The notes beneath the pieces were generated by a model that saw nothing but the letters and a program-made list of their open reading frames with translations, was not told the origin of the DNA and did not search any database. Shown one piece after another: positions 9,698 to 17,510 of a DNA stretch of 64,000 nucleotides (position 1 is the stretch's first letter; every line of letters starts with the position of its first letter). A program made the position numbers and the translations under genes. The stretch is from Sphingomonas sp. PAMC 26605 (GTDB lineage Bacteria > Pseudomonadota > Alphaproteobacteria > Sphingomonadales > Sphingomonadaceae), in the NCBI RefSeq assembly GCF_000241485.1, contig NZ_JH584241.1:2476314-2540313 (forward strand). Direction: 5' to 3'.

Positions 9698-9710
9698 GCG
9701 GTGGGTGCCG

Positions 9711-10268
9711 ATGCCAGCAACGGATTTGACCATGGCGAGTGACAAGGCGGCGGTCCCGGATTCGGCGTCCGCGGAGAGTGGCGCGGGCGAGGCCCTGACG
9801 CACGTCGATACGGCGGGGCGCGCGCACATGGTCGACGTCAGCGAGAAACAGGACACCGCACGCGTCGCCACCGCCGAGGGGCGGCTGCTGTGTTCGGCCG
9901 AGACGCTCGACATCGTCGAGCGCGGCGCCGCGCCCAAGGGGGCGGTGGTGCAGACCGCCGAGCTCGCTGGCGTGATGGCAGCGAAGCAGACGAGCACGCT
10001 GATCCCGATGTGCCATCCGTTGCTGCTGACCAGCATCACGGTGCGGATCGTCGCCGATCCCGCGCTGCCGGGGTTCCGCGTCGTCGCCAGCGTCAAGACC
10101 AAGGGTCAGACGGGCGTCGAGATGGAAGCGTTGACCGCGGTCAGCGTCGCGTGCCTCACCTTGTTCGACATGCTCAAGGCGGTCGATCGCACGATGCGGA
10201 TCGAGGGGATCCAGGTGACGCTCAAGTCGGGCGGTCGTTCGGGCGTCTGGCAGGCGCAGGGCGCGTGA
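9711..10268 (+). CDS. moaC: Cyclic pyranopterin monophosphate synthase
   Basis: 185 residues from ATG 9711; an ATG at 9732 is an alternative and removes seven residues, and the extra N-terminus precedes the conserved LTHVDTAGRAHMVDVSEK core. MoaC with MoaA converts GTP to cyclic pyranopterin monophosphate, the first step of molybdenum-cofactor synthesis. Family motifs KGAVVQTAELAGVMAAKQTS, LIPMCHPL and GVEMEALTAVSVACLT are intact, including the active-site lysine region. Its TGA overlaps the GTG of moeA (GTGA). It heads the molybdenum island on the plus strand; its partner moaA lies 17 kb away on the opposite strand. Confidence 0.96.
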   Translation: MPATDLTMASDKAAVPDSASAESGAGEALTHVDTAGRAHMVDVSEKQDTARVATAEGRLLCSAETLDIVERGAAPKGAVVQTAELAGVMAAKQTSTLIPMCHPLLLTSITVRIVADPALPGFRVVASVKTKGQTGVEMEALTAVSVACLTLFDMLKAVDRTMRIEGIQVTLKSGGRSGVWQAQGA

Positions 10269-11449
10269 TCTCGTTCGACGCGGCGCTCGCGATCCTCGTC
10301 GCCGAAGCCACGCCATTGGCGACAGAGTCGGTCGCGCTCGACGCGGCGCACGGGCGCGTGCTTGCCGAGCCCTGCATTGCGCAGGTCGACGCGCCACGCA
10401 GCGACATTTCGGTCATGGACGGCTATGCGCTGCGCGATGCCGATCTCGCGCTAGGTGCGCCGTTTCGCGTGATCGGCGCGGCCTATCCTGGTACGGCTTT
10501 CGAGGGGCGGGTCGAGGCGGGTACCTGCGTTCGGCTGTTCACCGGCGCGCCGTTGCCGCAAGGGGCGGATCGTGTCGTGGTGCAGGAGGACGTCGCGCGC
10601 AACGGCGATGCGATGCGCGTCGTCGGGACGCTGTCGGGCAAGCGCTATATCCGGCCGCACGGTTCGGATTTTCGCGCGGGCGAGACCCTGCTCGATGCGG
10701 GGACGGTGCTCGGCCCGCGTGCGCTGGTCGCGGCAGCGGGGGCCGATATGGCCATGCTGCCGGTGTGGCGGCGGCCACGGCTCAGCGTGATCAGCACCGG
10801 TGACGAGCTCGCCGAGCCTGGCGGCGCACGTGCGCGTGTCGGGAGCATCCCCGAAAGCGCGTCCTATGGTGCGGCGGCTTTGGGCGCGGCATGGGGGGCG
10901 GAAGTGGTCGGACGCTATCGGCTTCGCGACGATATCGCCGAACTGACCGCCGGCGCGACCGAGTCGCTTGACGAAGCCGATGTGGTCGTCGTCACCGGCG
11001 GCGCATCGGTCGGCGAGAAGGATTATGCCAAGCAGATCTTCGTGTCGCTCGGCACCGAGATCCTGTTCTCGCGGATCGCGATCATGCCGGGCAAGCCGGT
11101 CTGGTTCGGGCGCCGGGGGGCGCAGTTCGTGCTCGGGCTGCCGGGAAATCCCAGTTCGGCGATGGTCACCGCGCGGCTGTTCCTGACGACCTTGCTCGCG
11201 GGGCTGAGCGGGCGCGCGCCGGCGGACGCACTGCGCTGGCGGAGTGCGCGGCTGATGGCGCCGCTCGACGCGGCGAGTGCACGGGAAACCTTCGTGCGCG
11301 CGCGGTGTGACGAGGGCGGCGTAGTGTCGCTCGCGAATCAGGATTCGGGGCTGCAGCGCGCGCTGGCTGAGGCCGATGTGCTGATCCGGCGCATGCCGCA
11401 TGCCGAGGCGGCACCAACGGGAACCTTGGTCTCGATCATCGACTTCTAG
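10265..11449 (+). CDS. moeA: Molybdopterin molybdenumtransferase, canonical copy
   Basis: 394 residues with a GTG start at 10265 overlapping moaC. MoeA inserts molybdate into adenylylated molybdopterin. The signature regions are all canonical: SVMDGYALR (domain III), PLPQGADRVVVQED, RPHGSDFRAGE, STGDEL, VVTGGASVGEKDY with the conserved aspartate, MPGKPVWFG and LPGNPSSAMVT. Its active-site segment is closer to the textbook enzyme than that of the second copy at 17507. The gene is followed 58 bp later by modA, so molybdate import and insertion are likely co-expressed. Confidence 0.95.
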   Translation: MISFDAALAILVAEATPLATESVALDAAHGRVLAEPCIAQVDAPRSDISVMDGYALRDADLALGAPFRVIGAAYPGTAFEGRVEAGTCVRLFTGAPLPQGADRVVVQEDVARNGDAMRVVGTLSGKRYIRPHGSDFRAGETLLDAGTVLGPRALVAAAGADMAMLPVWRRPRLSVISTGDELAEPGGARARVGSIPESASYGAAALGAAWGAEVVGRYRLRDDIAELTAGATESLDEADVVVVTGGASVGEKDYAKQIFVSLGTEILFSRIAIMPGKPVWFGRRGAQFVLGLPGNPSSAMVTARLFLTTLLAGLSGRAPADALRWRSARLMAPLDAASARETFVRARCDEGGVVSLANQDSGLQRALAEADVLIRRMPHAEAAPTGTLVSIIDF

Positions 11450-11507
11450 CCGGTTGCCCTGGCGACCGCGCCGCGCCATGCACGCTTTCGGCCATAGGAG
11501 TTTGACG

Positions 11508-12266
11508 ATGCGCCCCTTCTCCAAGTCGATCCTCGTGGTCGTCGCCATGCTCGCCGCGACCCCGACGCTGGCGCGCGGGCCGCTCGTGCTCGCCGCGGCG
11601 AGCCTCCAGGAATCGATGAACGCTGCTGCCGACGCCTGGGCGGCGCAGCGCCACGAGCGTCCGGTCATTTCGTTCGGTGGATCCTCGGCACTCGCACGGC
11701 AGATCGAGGCGGGGGCGCCCGCCGATCTGTTCGTCTCGGCCGACGAGGAATGGATGAACGCGCTGGCGAAGAAGGGCGCGATCGTTGCCGCGAGCCGGGT
11801 GAGCTTCCTCGGCAACCGTCTGGTGCTCGTCGCGCCCGCGGCGTCGGCAAAGCCAGTGACGATCAAGCGCGGGTTCGCACTGACCCAATGGCTCGGCGGC
11901 GGGCGGCTCGCGATGGCCGATAGCGCAGTGCCCGCGGGCAGATACGGGCAACAGGCATTGACGGCGCTCGGCGTCTGGGCCGCGGTCGCGCCGAAGGTCG
12001 CGCGCGGCGACAGCGTGCGCTCGGCGCTCGCCTTGGTCGAGCGCGGCGCGGCGCCGTATGGCGTGGTCTATGCGACCGATGCCTATGCCTCCAAGGCGGT
12101 CAGGATCGTCGGGGTGTTTCCCGCGGCGAGCCATCCGCCGATCACTTATCCGATCGCGCGGCTCAAGGCCGCGCCGTCGGCGGAGGCGGCCGAGCAGTTC
12201 CGTCGTTTCCTGGTGTCGGATGCGGGCAAGGCGATCTTCCGGCATTACGGCTTCGTGCCGCGCTGA
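11508..12266 (+). CDS. modA: Molybdate ABC transporter, periplasmic binding protein
   Basis: 252 residues starting at ATG 11508, preceded by ATAGGAG. An N-terminal signal peptide (MRPFSKSILVVVAMLAATPTLARG) exports it to the periplasm. The ModA pattern follows: LAAASLQESMNA, SFGGSSALARQIEAGAPADLFVSADEEWM, SFLGNRLVLV, MADSAVPAGRYGQQAL and YGVVYATDAY. ModA binds molybdate or tungstate with serine and backbone amides and delivers it to ModBC. It is the first gene of modABC, with 13 bp to modB. Confidence 0.95.
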   Translation: MRPFSKSILVVVAMLAATPTLARGPLVLAAASLQESMNAAADAWAAQRHERPVISFGGSSALARQIEAGAPADLFVSADEEWMNALAKKGAIVAASRVSFLGNRLVLVAPAASAKPVTIKRGFALTQWLGGGRLAMADSAVPAGRYGQQALTALGVWAAVAPKVARGDSVRSALALVERGAAPYGVVYATDAYASKAVRIVGVFPAASHPPITYPIARLKAAPSAEAAEQFRRFLVSDAGKAIFRHYGFVPR

Positions 12267-12279
12267 GCGCCGTTTCACC

Positions 12280-12960
12280 ATGACGCCCGAGCTGTGGACC
12301 ATCGTTTGGCTGTCGCTCAAGATCAGCCTGGTCGCAGTGCTGGTGACGCTGCCGATCGCGTTCGCGCTGGCGATGCTGCTCGCGCGCGGGCGCTTTCCCG
12401 GCAAGTTCCTGCTCGACGGGCTGGTCCATCTCCCGCTGGTGCTGCCGCCGGTGGTGACCGGCTGGCTGCTGTTGCTCGCCTTTGCGCCGAACGGACCGCT
12501 CGGTGCGCCGCTCGCGGCGATCGGCGTGTCGCTGCTGTTCCGCTGGACCGGGGCGGCGGTGGCGGCGGGGATCATGGCGCTGCCGCTGATGGTCCGCGCG
12601 ATCCGGCTGTCGATCGAGGCGGTCGACCCGCGCCTCGAGGGCGCCGCGCGGACGCTCGGCGCGTCGCGCGCGCGGGTGTGGTGGACGATCACGCTTCCGC
12701 TCGCGCTGCCCGGGATCGCGGCGGGGGCGGTGCTCGGCTTCGCGCGCTCGCTCGGCGAGTTCGGTGCGACGATCACCTTCGTCTCGAACATTCCGGGCGA
12801 GACGCAGACGCTGCCGATCGCGATCTATTCGGCGTTGCAGGTGCCGGGGTCGGACCCGATGGTCGCGCGGCTTGCGCTGATTTCGGTGCTGCTGTCGCTG
12901 GCGGCGCTCGTGCTGTCGGAATGGCTCAGCCGCCGCGGGGGCGTCGACCATGTCTTTTGA
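12280..12960 (+). CDS. modB: Molybdate ABC transporter, permease
   Basis: 226-residue inner-membrane permease with about five hydrophobic segments and the cytoplasmic EAA loop (EGAARTLGASRARVWWTITLPLALPG, around residues 119-145) that docks on the ATPase. The SLGEFGATITFVSNIPGETQTLPIAIY segment is diagnostic for ModB/sulfate-type permeases. It overlaps modC by 11 bases. Length and topology are normal. Confidence 0.95.
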   Translation: MTPELWTIVWLSLKISLVAVLVTLPIAFALAMLLARGRFPGKFLLDGLVHLPLVLPPVVTGWLLLLAFAPNGPLGAPLAAIGVSLLFRWTGAAVAAGIMALPLMVRAIRLSIEAVDPRLEGAARTLGASRARVWWTITLPLALPGIAAGAVLGFARSLGEFGATITFVSNIPGETQTLPIAIYSALQVPGSDPMVARLALISVLLSLAALVLSEWLSRRGGVDHVF

Positions 12961-13570
12961 CGTCGATGTACGGCATCGCTTCCGCTCGGGCACCGTCGCG
13001 GCTCTGGCGTTCGAGAGCGGGGCCGGGCTGACCGCATTGTTCGGCCCGTCGGGGGTGGGCAAGTCGAGCGCGCTCGCGATGATCGCCGGGCTGCTCCGGC
13101 CCGATGCCGGGCATGTCCGAGTCGCGGGCCGGACGCTGTTCGATCACACCAGCAACGTTCCCGCCGAGCACCGCCGCAGCGGCTACATCTTTCAGGATGC
13201 GCGGCTTTTCCCGCATTACCGTGTACGGGCCAATCTGCTCTACGGCGCGGCGCGCGCGGCGGGGGCGGGGATGACGCTCGACGAGGTCAGCGCGCTGCTC
13301 GGGATCGCGCATTTGCTCGATCGCTGGCCGCGCACGCTGTCGGGCGGTGAGGCGCAGCGCGTCGCGATCGGGCGCGCGCTGCTGTCGGGGCCGGCGTTCC
13401 TGCTGATGGACGAACCGCTCGCCTCGCTCGATCGCGTGCGGCGCGGGGAGATCATGGAGCTGATCGAGCGCGTGCGCGACGAGGTCGGGTTGCCGATCCT
13501 TTACGTTAGCCATGATCGCGGAGAGGTCGACCGGCTTGCTACCACGGTTGTGGAAATGGGGGCGGGCTGA
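12950..13570 (+). CDS. modC: Molybdate ABC transporter, ATP-binding protein lacking the regulatory domain
   Basis: 206-residue ATPase with Walker A GPSGVGKS (32-39), a Q-loop in YIFQDARLFPHYRV, the signature LSGGEAQR, Walker B FLLMDEPLASLD and the H-loop SHD. Family ModC proteins are usually about 350 residues because of a C-terminal TOBE/Mop domain that binds molybdate and, in some species, shuts the transporter down. Here the protein stops straight after the ATPase fold, and no Mop-like ORF follows before the repeat at 13606. Transport should work, but substrate trans-inhibition through ModC would be absent. ATPase identity is certain; the molybdate role follows from modAB. Confidence 0.93.
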   Translation: MSFDVDVRHRFRSGTVAALAFESGAGLTALFGPSGVGKSSALAMIAGLLRPDAGHVRVAGRTLFDHTSNVPAEHRRSGYIFQDARLFPHYRVRANLLYGAARAAGAGMTLDEVSALLGIAHLLDRWPRTLSGGEAQRVAIGRALLSGPAFLLMDEPLASLDRVRRGEIMELIERVRDEVGLPILYVSHDRGEVDRLATTVVEMGAG

Positions 13571-13605
13571 GCCCCATACGCGATACGGGTGATTTGCCCC
13601 CATCG

Positions 13606-13701
13606 GTCACCCCGGCCTCGTGCCGGGGTCTACCGGGACGCGCGTATTGACGCCGAAGCGAACGTGGCACGGTGGGCCCCGGCACAAGGCCGGAGGGACG
13701 G
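13606..13701. repeat. 96-bp palindromic repeat, copy 1 (modC / molybdopterin oxidoreductase junction)
   Basis: Imperfect inverted repeat with 30-base arms starting GTCACCCCGGCC and ending GGCCGGAGGGAC. Each arm also contains its own smaller hairpin (CCCCGGC..GCCGGGG). Related elements of the same length lie at 26085-26178 and 53224-53317. It fills the gap between the convergent modC and molybdopterin oxidoreductase genes and could serve as a bidirectional terminator. No gene is seen from 13571 to 13709. Confidence 0.85.
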
Positions 13702-13709
13702 TTGGGGGC

Positions 13710-16001
13710 TTAGTCCGCGACGATCTTCACCGGGACCGACTTCGCCGCAGGAACGAAGCTTTCCTCGGCATAATGCTCGACCGGCATCAGCACGTTGCAC
13801 TCGGGATAATAGGCTCCGAGGCATCCGCGCGGGATGCTGTACGGCGTGACGATCAGCCCGTCGCGGCGGCGCGTGATGCCGTCGCCTGCGTCGCTTTCGA
13901 GTGCGACGATCTGGCCTTCCGAGAGCCCGGCCGCGGTCATGTCCTCGGCATGCATGAAGAGCACGTCGCGCGTCCCCTTCACGCCGCGGAAGCGGTCGTG
14001 ATAGCCATAGATCGTCGTGTTGAACTGGTCGTTCGAGCGCAGCGTCATCAGGCGGAAGCGACCCGCGGCATCGTCGAAGCCGGTGGCGCACAATCCGGTC
14101 GGGACGAGGAACTCGGCCTTGCCGCTCTCAGTCAGCCAGATCCGCTCGGACGCCTTGTTGCCCTTCCAATAGCCGCCGGGCTTGAACAGCTTGTTGTTGA
14201 AGTCGGGAAAGATCTTCGGATAGGTCTCCTCGATCGCATCGCGGATCAGCGCGTAATCGCCGACCCACGCATCCCAATCGACCTTGGGATTGGCCGGCAG
14301 GATCTGCTTGGCGAGCGCACCGACGATCGCCGGCTCGGACAGCAGATGCTCGCTCGCCGGCTGTGCCTTGCCGCGCGAGGCGTGGATGCAGCTTGTCGAA
14401 TCCTCGACCGTGACGACCTGCGGGCCGCTTGCCTGCACGTCGGTCTCGATCCGGCCGAGGCAGGGGAGGAGATAGGTCACCTTGCCCGGGAAGAGATGGT
14501 TGCGGTTGAGCTTGGTGGCGATCTGGACCGACACGTCGAGGCGGGGCCAGGCGGCTTCCATCGGCTCGGTCTCGGGCACCGCGCGCAGGAAATTGCCGCC
14601 GAGCGCGACGAACGCCTTGACCGACCCGTCGATTACGCCGCGGCACGCCTCGACGGTGTTGAGGCCCTTCTCGCGCGGCGCGGTGAAGCCGTATTGCTTC
14701 TCGAGCTGATCGACCGGCGCGAGCTCGGTCTTTTCGGTGATCCCGACGGTGCGCTGCCCCTGAACGTTCGAATGGCCGCGGACCGGGGTCGGCCCGGCGC
14801 CGGGCTTGCCGATATTGCCGCGCATCAGCAGCAAATTGACCAGCATCCGGACATTCTCGACGCCCTTGACGTGTTGCGTCAGGCCCATGCCGTAGATCGC
14901 GAGCACTGCCTTGGCCTTGGCATAGAGCCGCGCCGATTCCTCGAGCTCGGACTTGAACAGCCCCGATTCGTGGACAATCGCGTCCCAATCGGCTGCCCGT
15001 ACCGAGGCTACGAAGGGCTCGAAATCGTGCGTGTGCTCGGCGATGAAGGCGGTATCGAGCACGCCGGGTTTGCCCTCGGCGAGCGCCGCATCGTGCCATT
15101 CGACGAGGAACTTGGCGATCCCCATCATCGCCGCGATGTCACCGCCGGCCTTCACCTGATGATATTGCGTCGAGATGTTGGTCTCGCCGAGCGTCGCCAT
15201 CTCGATCGGGTTCTGCGGATCGGTGAAGCGTTCGAGCCCGCGCTCCTTCAACGGGTTGAAGGTGACGATCTCGACCCCGCGCTTGCGGCAGCTCCGCAGA
15301 TCATGGAGCATCCGCGGGGCGTTCGAGCCGACATTCTGTCCGAAGAACAGGATCATGTCGCACTTCTCGAAATCCTCGAGCCGCGTCGTGCCAACGGGCA
15401 CGCCGATCGCCGCCTTGAGCCCGACCGAAGTGGATTCGTGGCACATGTTCGAGCTGTCGGGAAGGTTCTGGTTGCCGTACATCCGCGCCATCAGGCCGTA
15501 CATGTACGAGGCTTCGAGGCTGGTACGGCCCGACGAATAGAAGACGACCGACTTGGGGTCGAGCGGCCTGAGCGCGGCACCGATCGCGGTGAACGCCTCG
15601 TCCCAGCTGCACGCGACATATTTGTCGGTCGCGGAATCGTACCGCAGGGGGTGCGTCAGACGGCCATTCTGCTCGAGGTCGTAATCCTTCCAGTCGCGCA
15701 ATTCGCTCAGCGTGTGCTGCTGGAAGAATTCGGGCGTGGTGCGATAGCTGGTGAGCTCCCAGGCAGTCGCCTTGGCGCCTTCCTCGCAGAATTCGGCGGG
15801 GTGATGGTTGGCGGGCTTGGGCCAGGCGCAGCTCACGCACTGGAAACCGTCGGGTTTGTTCTGCCGGACGAGTTCGCGCAGCGCCTCGGGCCCGACGCGT
15901 TCGCGCGGCATGATCTCGGCGAGCGAGCGGACCGAGCCCCAGCCGCCGGCCGGCCCCTTGAACGGCTCGATTTCAGGGGCGTCCGACTTTTGCTTGACCA
16001 T
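13710..16001 (-). CDS. FdhF/YdeP-family molybdopterin oxidoreductase
   Basis: 763-residue bis-MGD enzyme of the formate-dehydrogenase-alpha-like YdeP clade. An N-terminal CVSCAWPKP motif stands where other family members carry cluster cysteines. The molybdopterin-binding segments VFYSSGRTSLEASYMYGLMARMYG, ILFFGQNVGSNAPRM, MLVNLLLMRGNIGKPGAGPTPVRGHSNVQGQRT and the C-terminal MTLRSNDQFNTTIYGYHDRFRG are typical of YdeP. No selenocysteine is needed. No signal peptide is visible, so it is probably cytoplasmic. The divergent neighbour fdhD (sulfur transfer to the Mo site) supports maturation as for formate dehydrogenases. The true substrate of YdeP proteins is unsettled; in E. coli it is linked to acid resistance. 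Confidence 0.92.
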   Translation of the reverse strand: MVKQKSDAPEIEPFKGPAGGWGSVRSLAEIMPRERVGPEALRELVRQNKPDGFQCVSCAWPKPANHHPAEFCEEGAKATAWELTSYRTTPEFFQQHTLSELRDWKDYDLEQNGRLTHPLRYDSATDKYVACSWDEAFTAIGAALRPLDPKSVVFYSSGRTSLEASYMYGLMARMYGNQNLPDSSNMCHESTSVGLKAAIGVPVGTTRLEDFEKCDMILFFGQNVGSNAPRMLHDLRSCRKRGVEIVTFNPLKERGLERFTDPQNPIEMATLGETNISTQYHQVKAGGDIAAMMGIAKFLVEWHDAALAEGKPGVLDTAFIAEHTHDFEPFVASVRAADWDAIVHESGLFKSELEESARLYAKAKAVLAIYGMGLTQHVKGVENVRMLVNLLLMRGNIGKPGAGPTPVRGHSNVQGQRTVGITEKTELAPVDQLEKQYGFTAPREKGLNTVEACRGVIDGSVKAFVALGGNFLRAVPETEPMEAAWPRLDVSVQIATKLNRNHLFPGKVTYLLPCLGRIETDVQASGPQVVTVEDSTSCIHASRGKAQPASEHLLSEPAIVGALAKQILPANPKVDWDAWVGDYALIRDAIEETYPKIFPDFNNKLFKPGGYWKGNKASERIWLTESGKAEFLVPTGLCATGFDDAAGRFRLMTLRSNDQFNTTIYGYHDRFRGVKGTRDVLFMHAEDMTAAGLSEGQIVALESDAGDGITRRRDGLIVTPYSIPRGCLGAYYPECNVLMPVEHYAEESFVPAAKSVPVKIVAD

Positions 16002-16058
16002 GACCGTTCCCGCTTGCTGCCCGCATGGCGCTGCGGGGCTTAGCGCTGAACGATAGCA

Positions 16059-16072
16059 GAACCAATTGGTTC
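16059..16072. promoter_or_regulatory. Perfect 14-bp palindrome between the molybdopterin oxidoreductase and fdhD
   Basis: GAACCAATTGGTTC, 58 bp upstream of the molybdopterin oxidoreductase start and about 107 bp upstream of fdhD, in the 178-bp divergent intergenic region. Perfect dyads of this size are typical operators for MarR, TetR or GntR-type regulators. It is not a Mo-box. The cognate regulator is not identifiable here. Confidence 0.5.
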
Positions 16073-16179
16073 AAGGAGAAATCGCGCAGCGCGCATCGGC
16101 GCGATCGTATCGCGCGAAACGCGGCTGCAGCACGCGATTGCGCATTTGGCGATAGCGCGGGATCGGCTAGGGCGATGTG

Positions 16180-16971
16180 ATGACGGCAGCTTCGCTCGAC
16201 CAGAATTTCGCGCAGATTCGCCCCGATGGCACGCGAACTGCGATCACGCGCGCGGTCGCGGTCGAGCGGCCGATCGCGCTCGAATTTAGCGGGATCGGCT
16301 ATGCCGTGATGATGGCGTCGCCGACCGATCTCGAGGATTTCGTGACGGGCTTCGCGCTGAGCGAACGCTTGATCCCGGGCGCAGCAGCGGTGTTGGGACT
16401 CGACGTCCATTCGCGCGCCGATGGCGATGTCGTGCGGGTCGCGCTCACGCCCGAATGCGCGCCGGGGCTGCTCGAGCGCGTTCGGCACCGCGTTTCGGAA
16501 TCGTCGTGCGGGATGTGCGGGATCGAGAATTTGGAGCAAGCGCTGCGCCCCCTGCCGCGTGTCACCGCGCAGAGCCGTGCCGACAGCGCCGCGATGTTTC
16601 GCGCCTTGAATGCCTTGCGCGCGCTCCAGCCACTCAACCGTGCGACCGGCGCGGTCCACGCCGCCGCCTTATGCTCGGCGGAGGGGGAGGTGCTGCTGGT
16701 CCGCGAGGATGTCGGGCGGCACAATGCATTCGACAAATTGATCGGCGCGATGGCGCGCGCCGGGCGCGGTTGGGATGGCGGCTTCGCGTTGCTCTCGTCG
16801 CGCTGCTCGTACGAACTGGTCGAGAAAGCGGCGCTGGCGAACTGCCCGCTGCTGGTGACGATCTCGGCGGCGACCGACCTTGCGCTGAAGCGCGCGGTGT
16901 CGTGCGGTTTGCGCGTGGTGATGCTCGCGCGCAGCGATGCGGTGCTGGCGGCGCAGGGCGACGCGGCGTGA
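16180..16971 (+). CDS. fdhD: Formate dehydrogenase accessory sulfurtransferase FdhD
   Basis: 263 residues from ATG 16180; a GTG codon directly before it is also possible. FdhD carries persulfide sulfur from a cysteine desulfurase to the bis-MGD molybdenum of formate-dehydrogenase-type enzymes. The essential CxxC is present as CGMCG (Cys110 and Cys113). Flanking motifs include PTDLEDFVTGFALSE, VHAAALCSAEGEVLLVREDVGRHNAFDKLIG and SRCSYELVEKAALANCPLL. It is divergent from the molybdopterin oxidoreductase, its likely client, and its TGA overlaps the GTG start of mobA. Length and motifs are normal. Confidence 0.95.
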   Translation: MTAASLDQNFAQIRPDGTRTAITRAVAVERPIALEFSGIGYAVMMASPTDLEDFVTGFALSERLIPGAAAVLGLDVHSRADGDVVRVALTPECAPGLLERVRHRVSESSCGMCGIENLEQALRPLPRVTAQSRADSAAMFRALNALRALQPLNRATGAVHAAALCSAEGEVLLVREDVGRHNAFDKLIGAMARAGRGWDGGFALLSSRCSYELVEKAALANCPLLVTISAATDLALKRAVSCGLRVVMLARSDAVLAAQGDAA

Positions 16972-17510
16972 GGCTGCTTGGCGCGATCCTCGCCGGGGGG
17001 CAGGCGACGCGTTTCGGCAGCGACAAGGCGCTGGCGCTGCTCGACGGGCAGCCGTTGATCGATCACGCCGCGGCGGCGCTGCAGGGGACGACCGATACGG
17101 TGATCGTCTGCGGGCGCGCCGCCGGCCGCGAAGGTCTGCTCGCGATTCCCGATTGGCCCGCGCCGGGGCTCGGGCCGCTCGGCGGCCTCTGCGCGGCGTT
17201 GCGCCACGCTTCGGCGCGCGGATACGCCGCCGTGCTGTCGATCGGCTGCGATACGCCCCGTCTGTCGCGCGCGCTGATCGAACGGCTGGTGGCGGGCGAG
17301 GGCGCACGGTTCTTGCGACAAGCCCCGATTATCGGCCATTGGCCTGCGGACCTTGCCGTTGATCTGTCGCGGCATCTTTCCGGCGGCGCGGATCGCGCGG
17401 TCTATCGCTGGGCGTCGCGCGTCGGCGCGCTCGCGATCGATGCCAGCGGCGACCTGCCCAACGTCAACCGTGTCGCCGATCTCGCCGCGCTGGCCGACAC
17501 CCCCGAATGA
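16968..17510 (+). CDS. mobA: Molybdenum cofactor guanylyltransferase
   Basis: 180 residues with a GTG start overlapping fdhD (GTGA). MobA attaches GMP to Mo-molybdopterin to give the MGD cofactor used by the nearby bis-MGD oxidoreductase. The N-terminal nucleotide-binding loop ILAGGQATRFGSDKAL, the GLGPLGGLCAAL segment and the SIGCDTPRLS metal-binding aspartate are present. These favour MobA over the CTP-specific MocA. The protein is slightly shorter than typical (about 190-200). The stop overlaps the following moeA-like gene (ATGA). Confidence 0.9.
   Translation: MRLLGAILAGGQATRFGSDKALALLDGQPLIDHAAAALQGTTDTVIVCGRAAGREGLLAIPDWPAPGLGPLGGLCAALRHASARGYAAVLSIGCDTPRLSRALIERLVAGEGARFLRQAPIIGHWPADLAVDLSRHLSGGADRAVYRWASRVGALAIDASGDLPNVNRVADLAALADTPE

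Noticed and set aside
13620..16043. Long plus-strand ORF (807 codons) opposite the molybdopterin oxidoreductase
   Set aside because: It is the antisense shadow of a well-supported minus-strand gene; its translation is rich in Arg, Asp, His and Gly, with no recognisable motifs. Other long antisense ORFs in this high-GC window (for example 23528-26140, 28306-30786, 46269-48521, 53323-55761) were rejected for the same reason.
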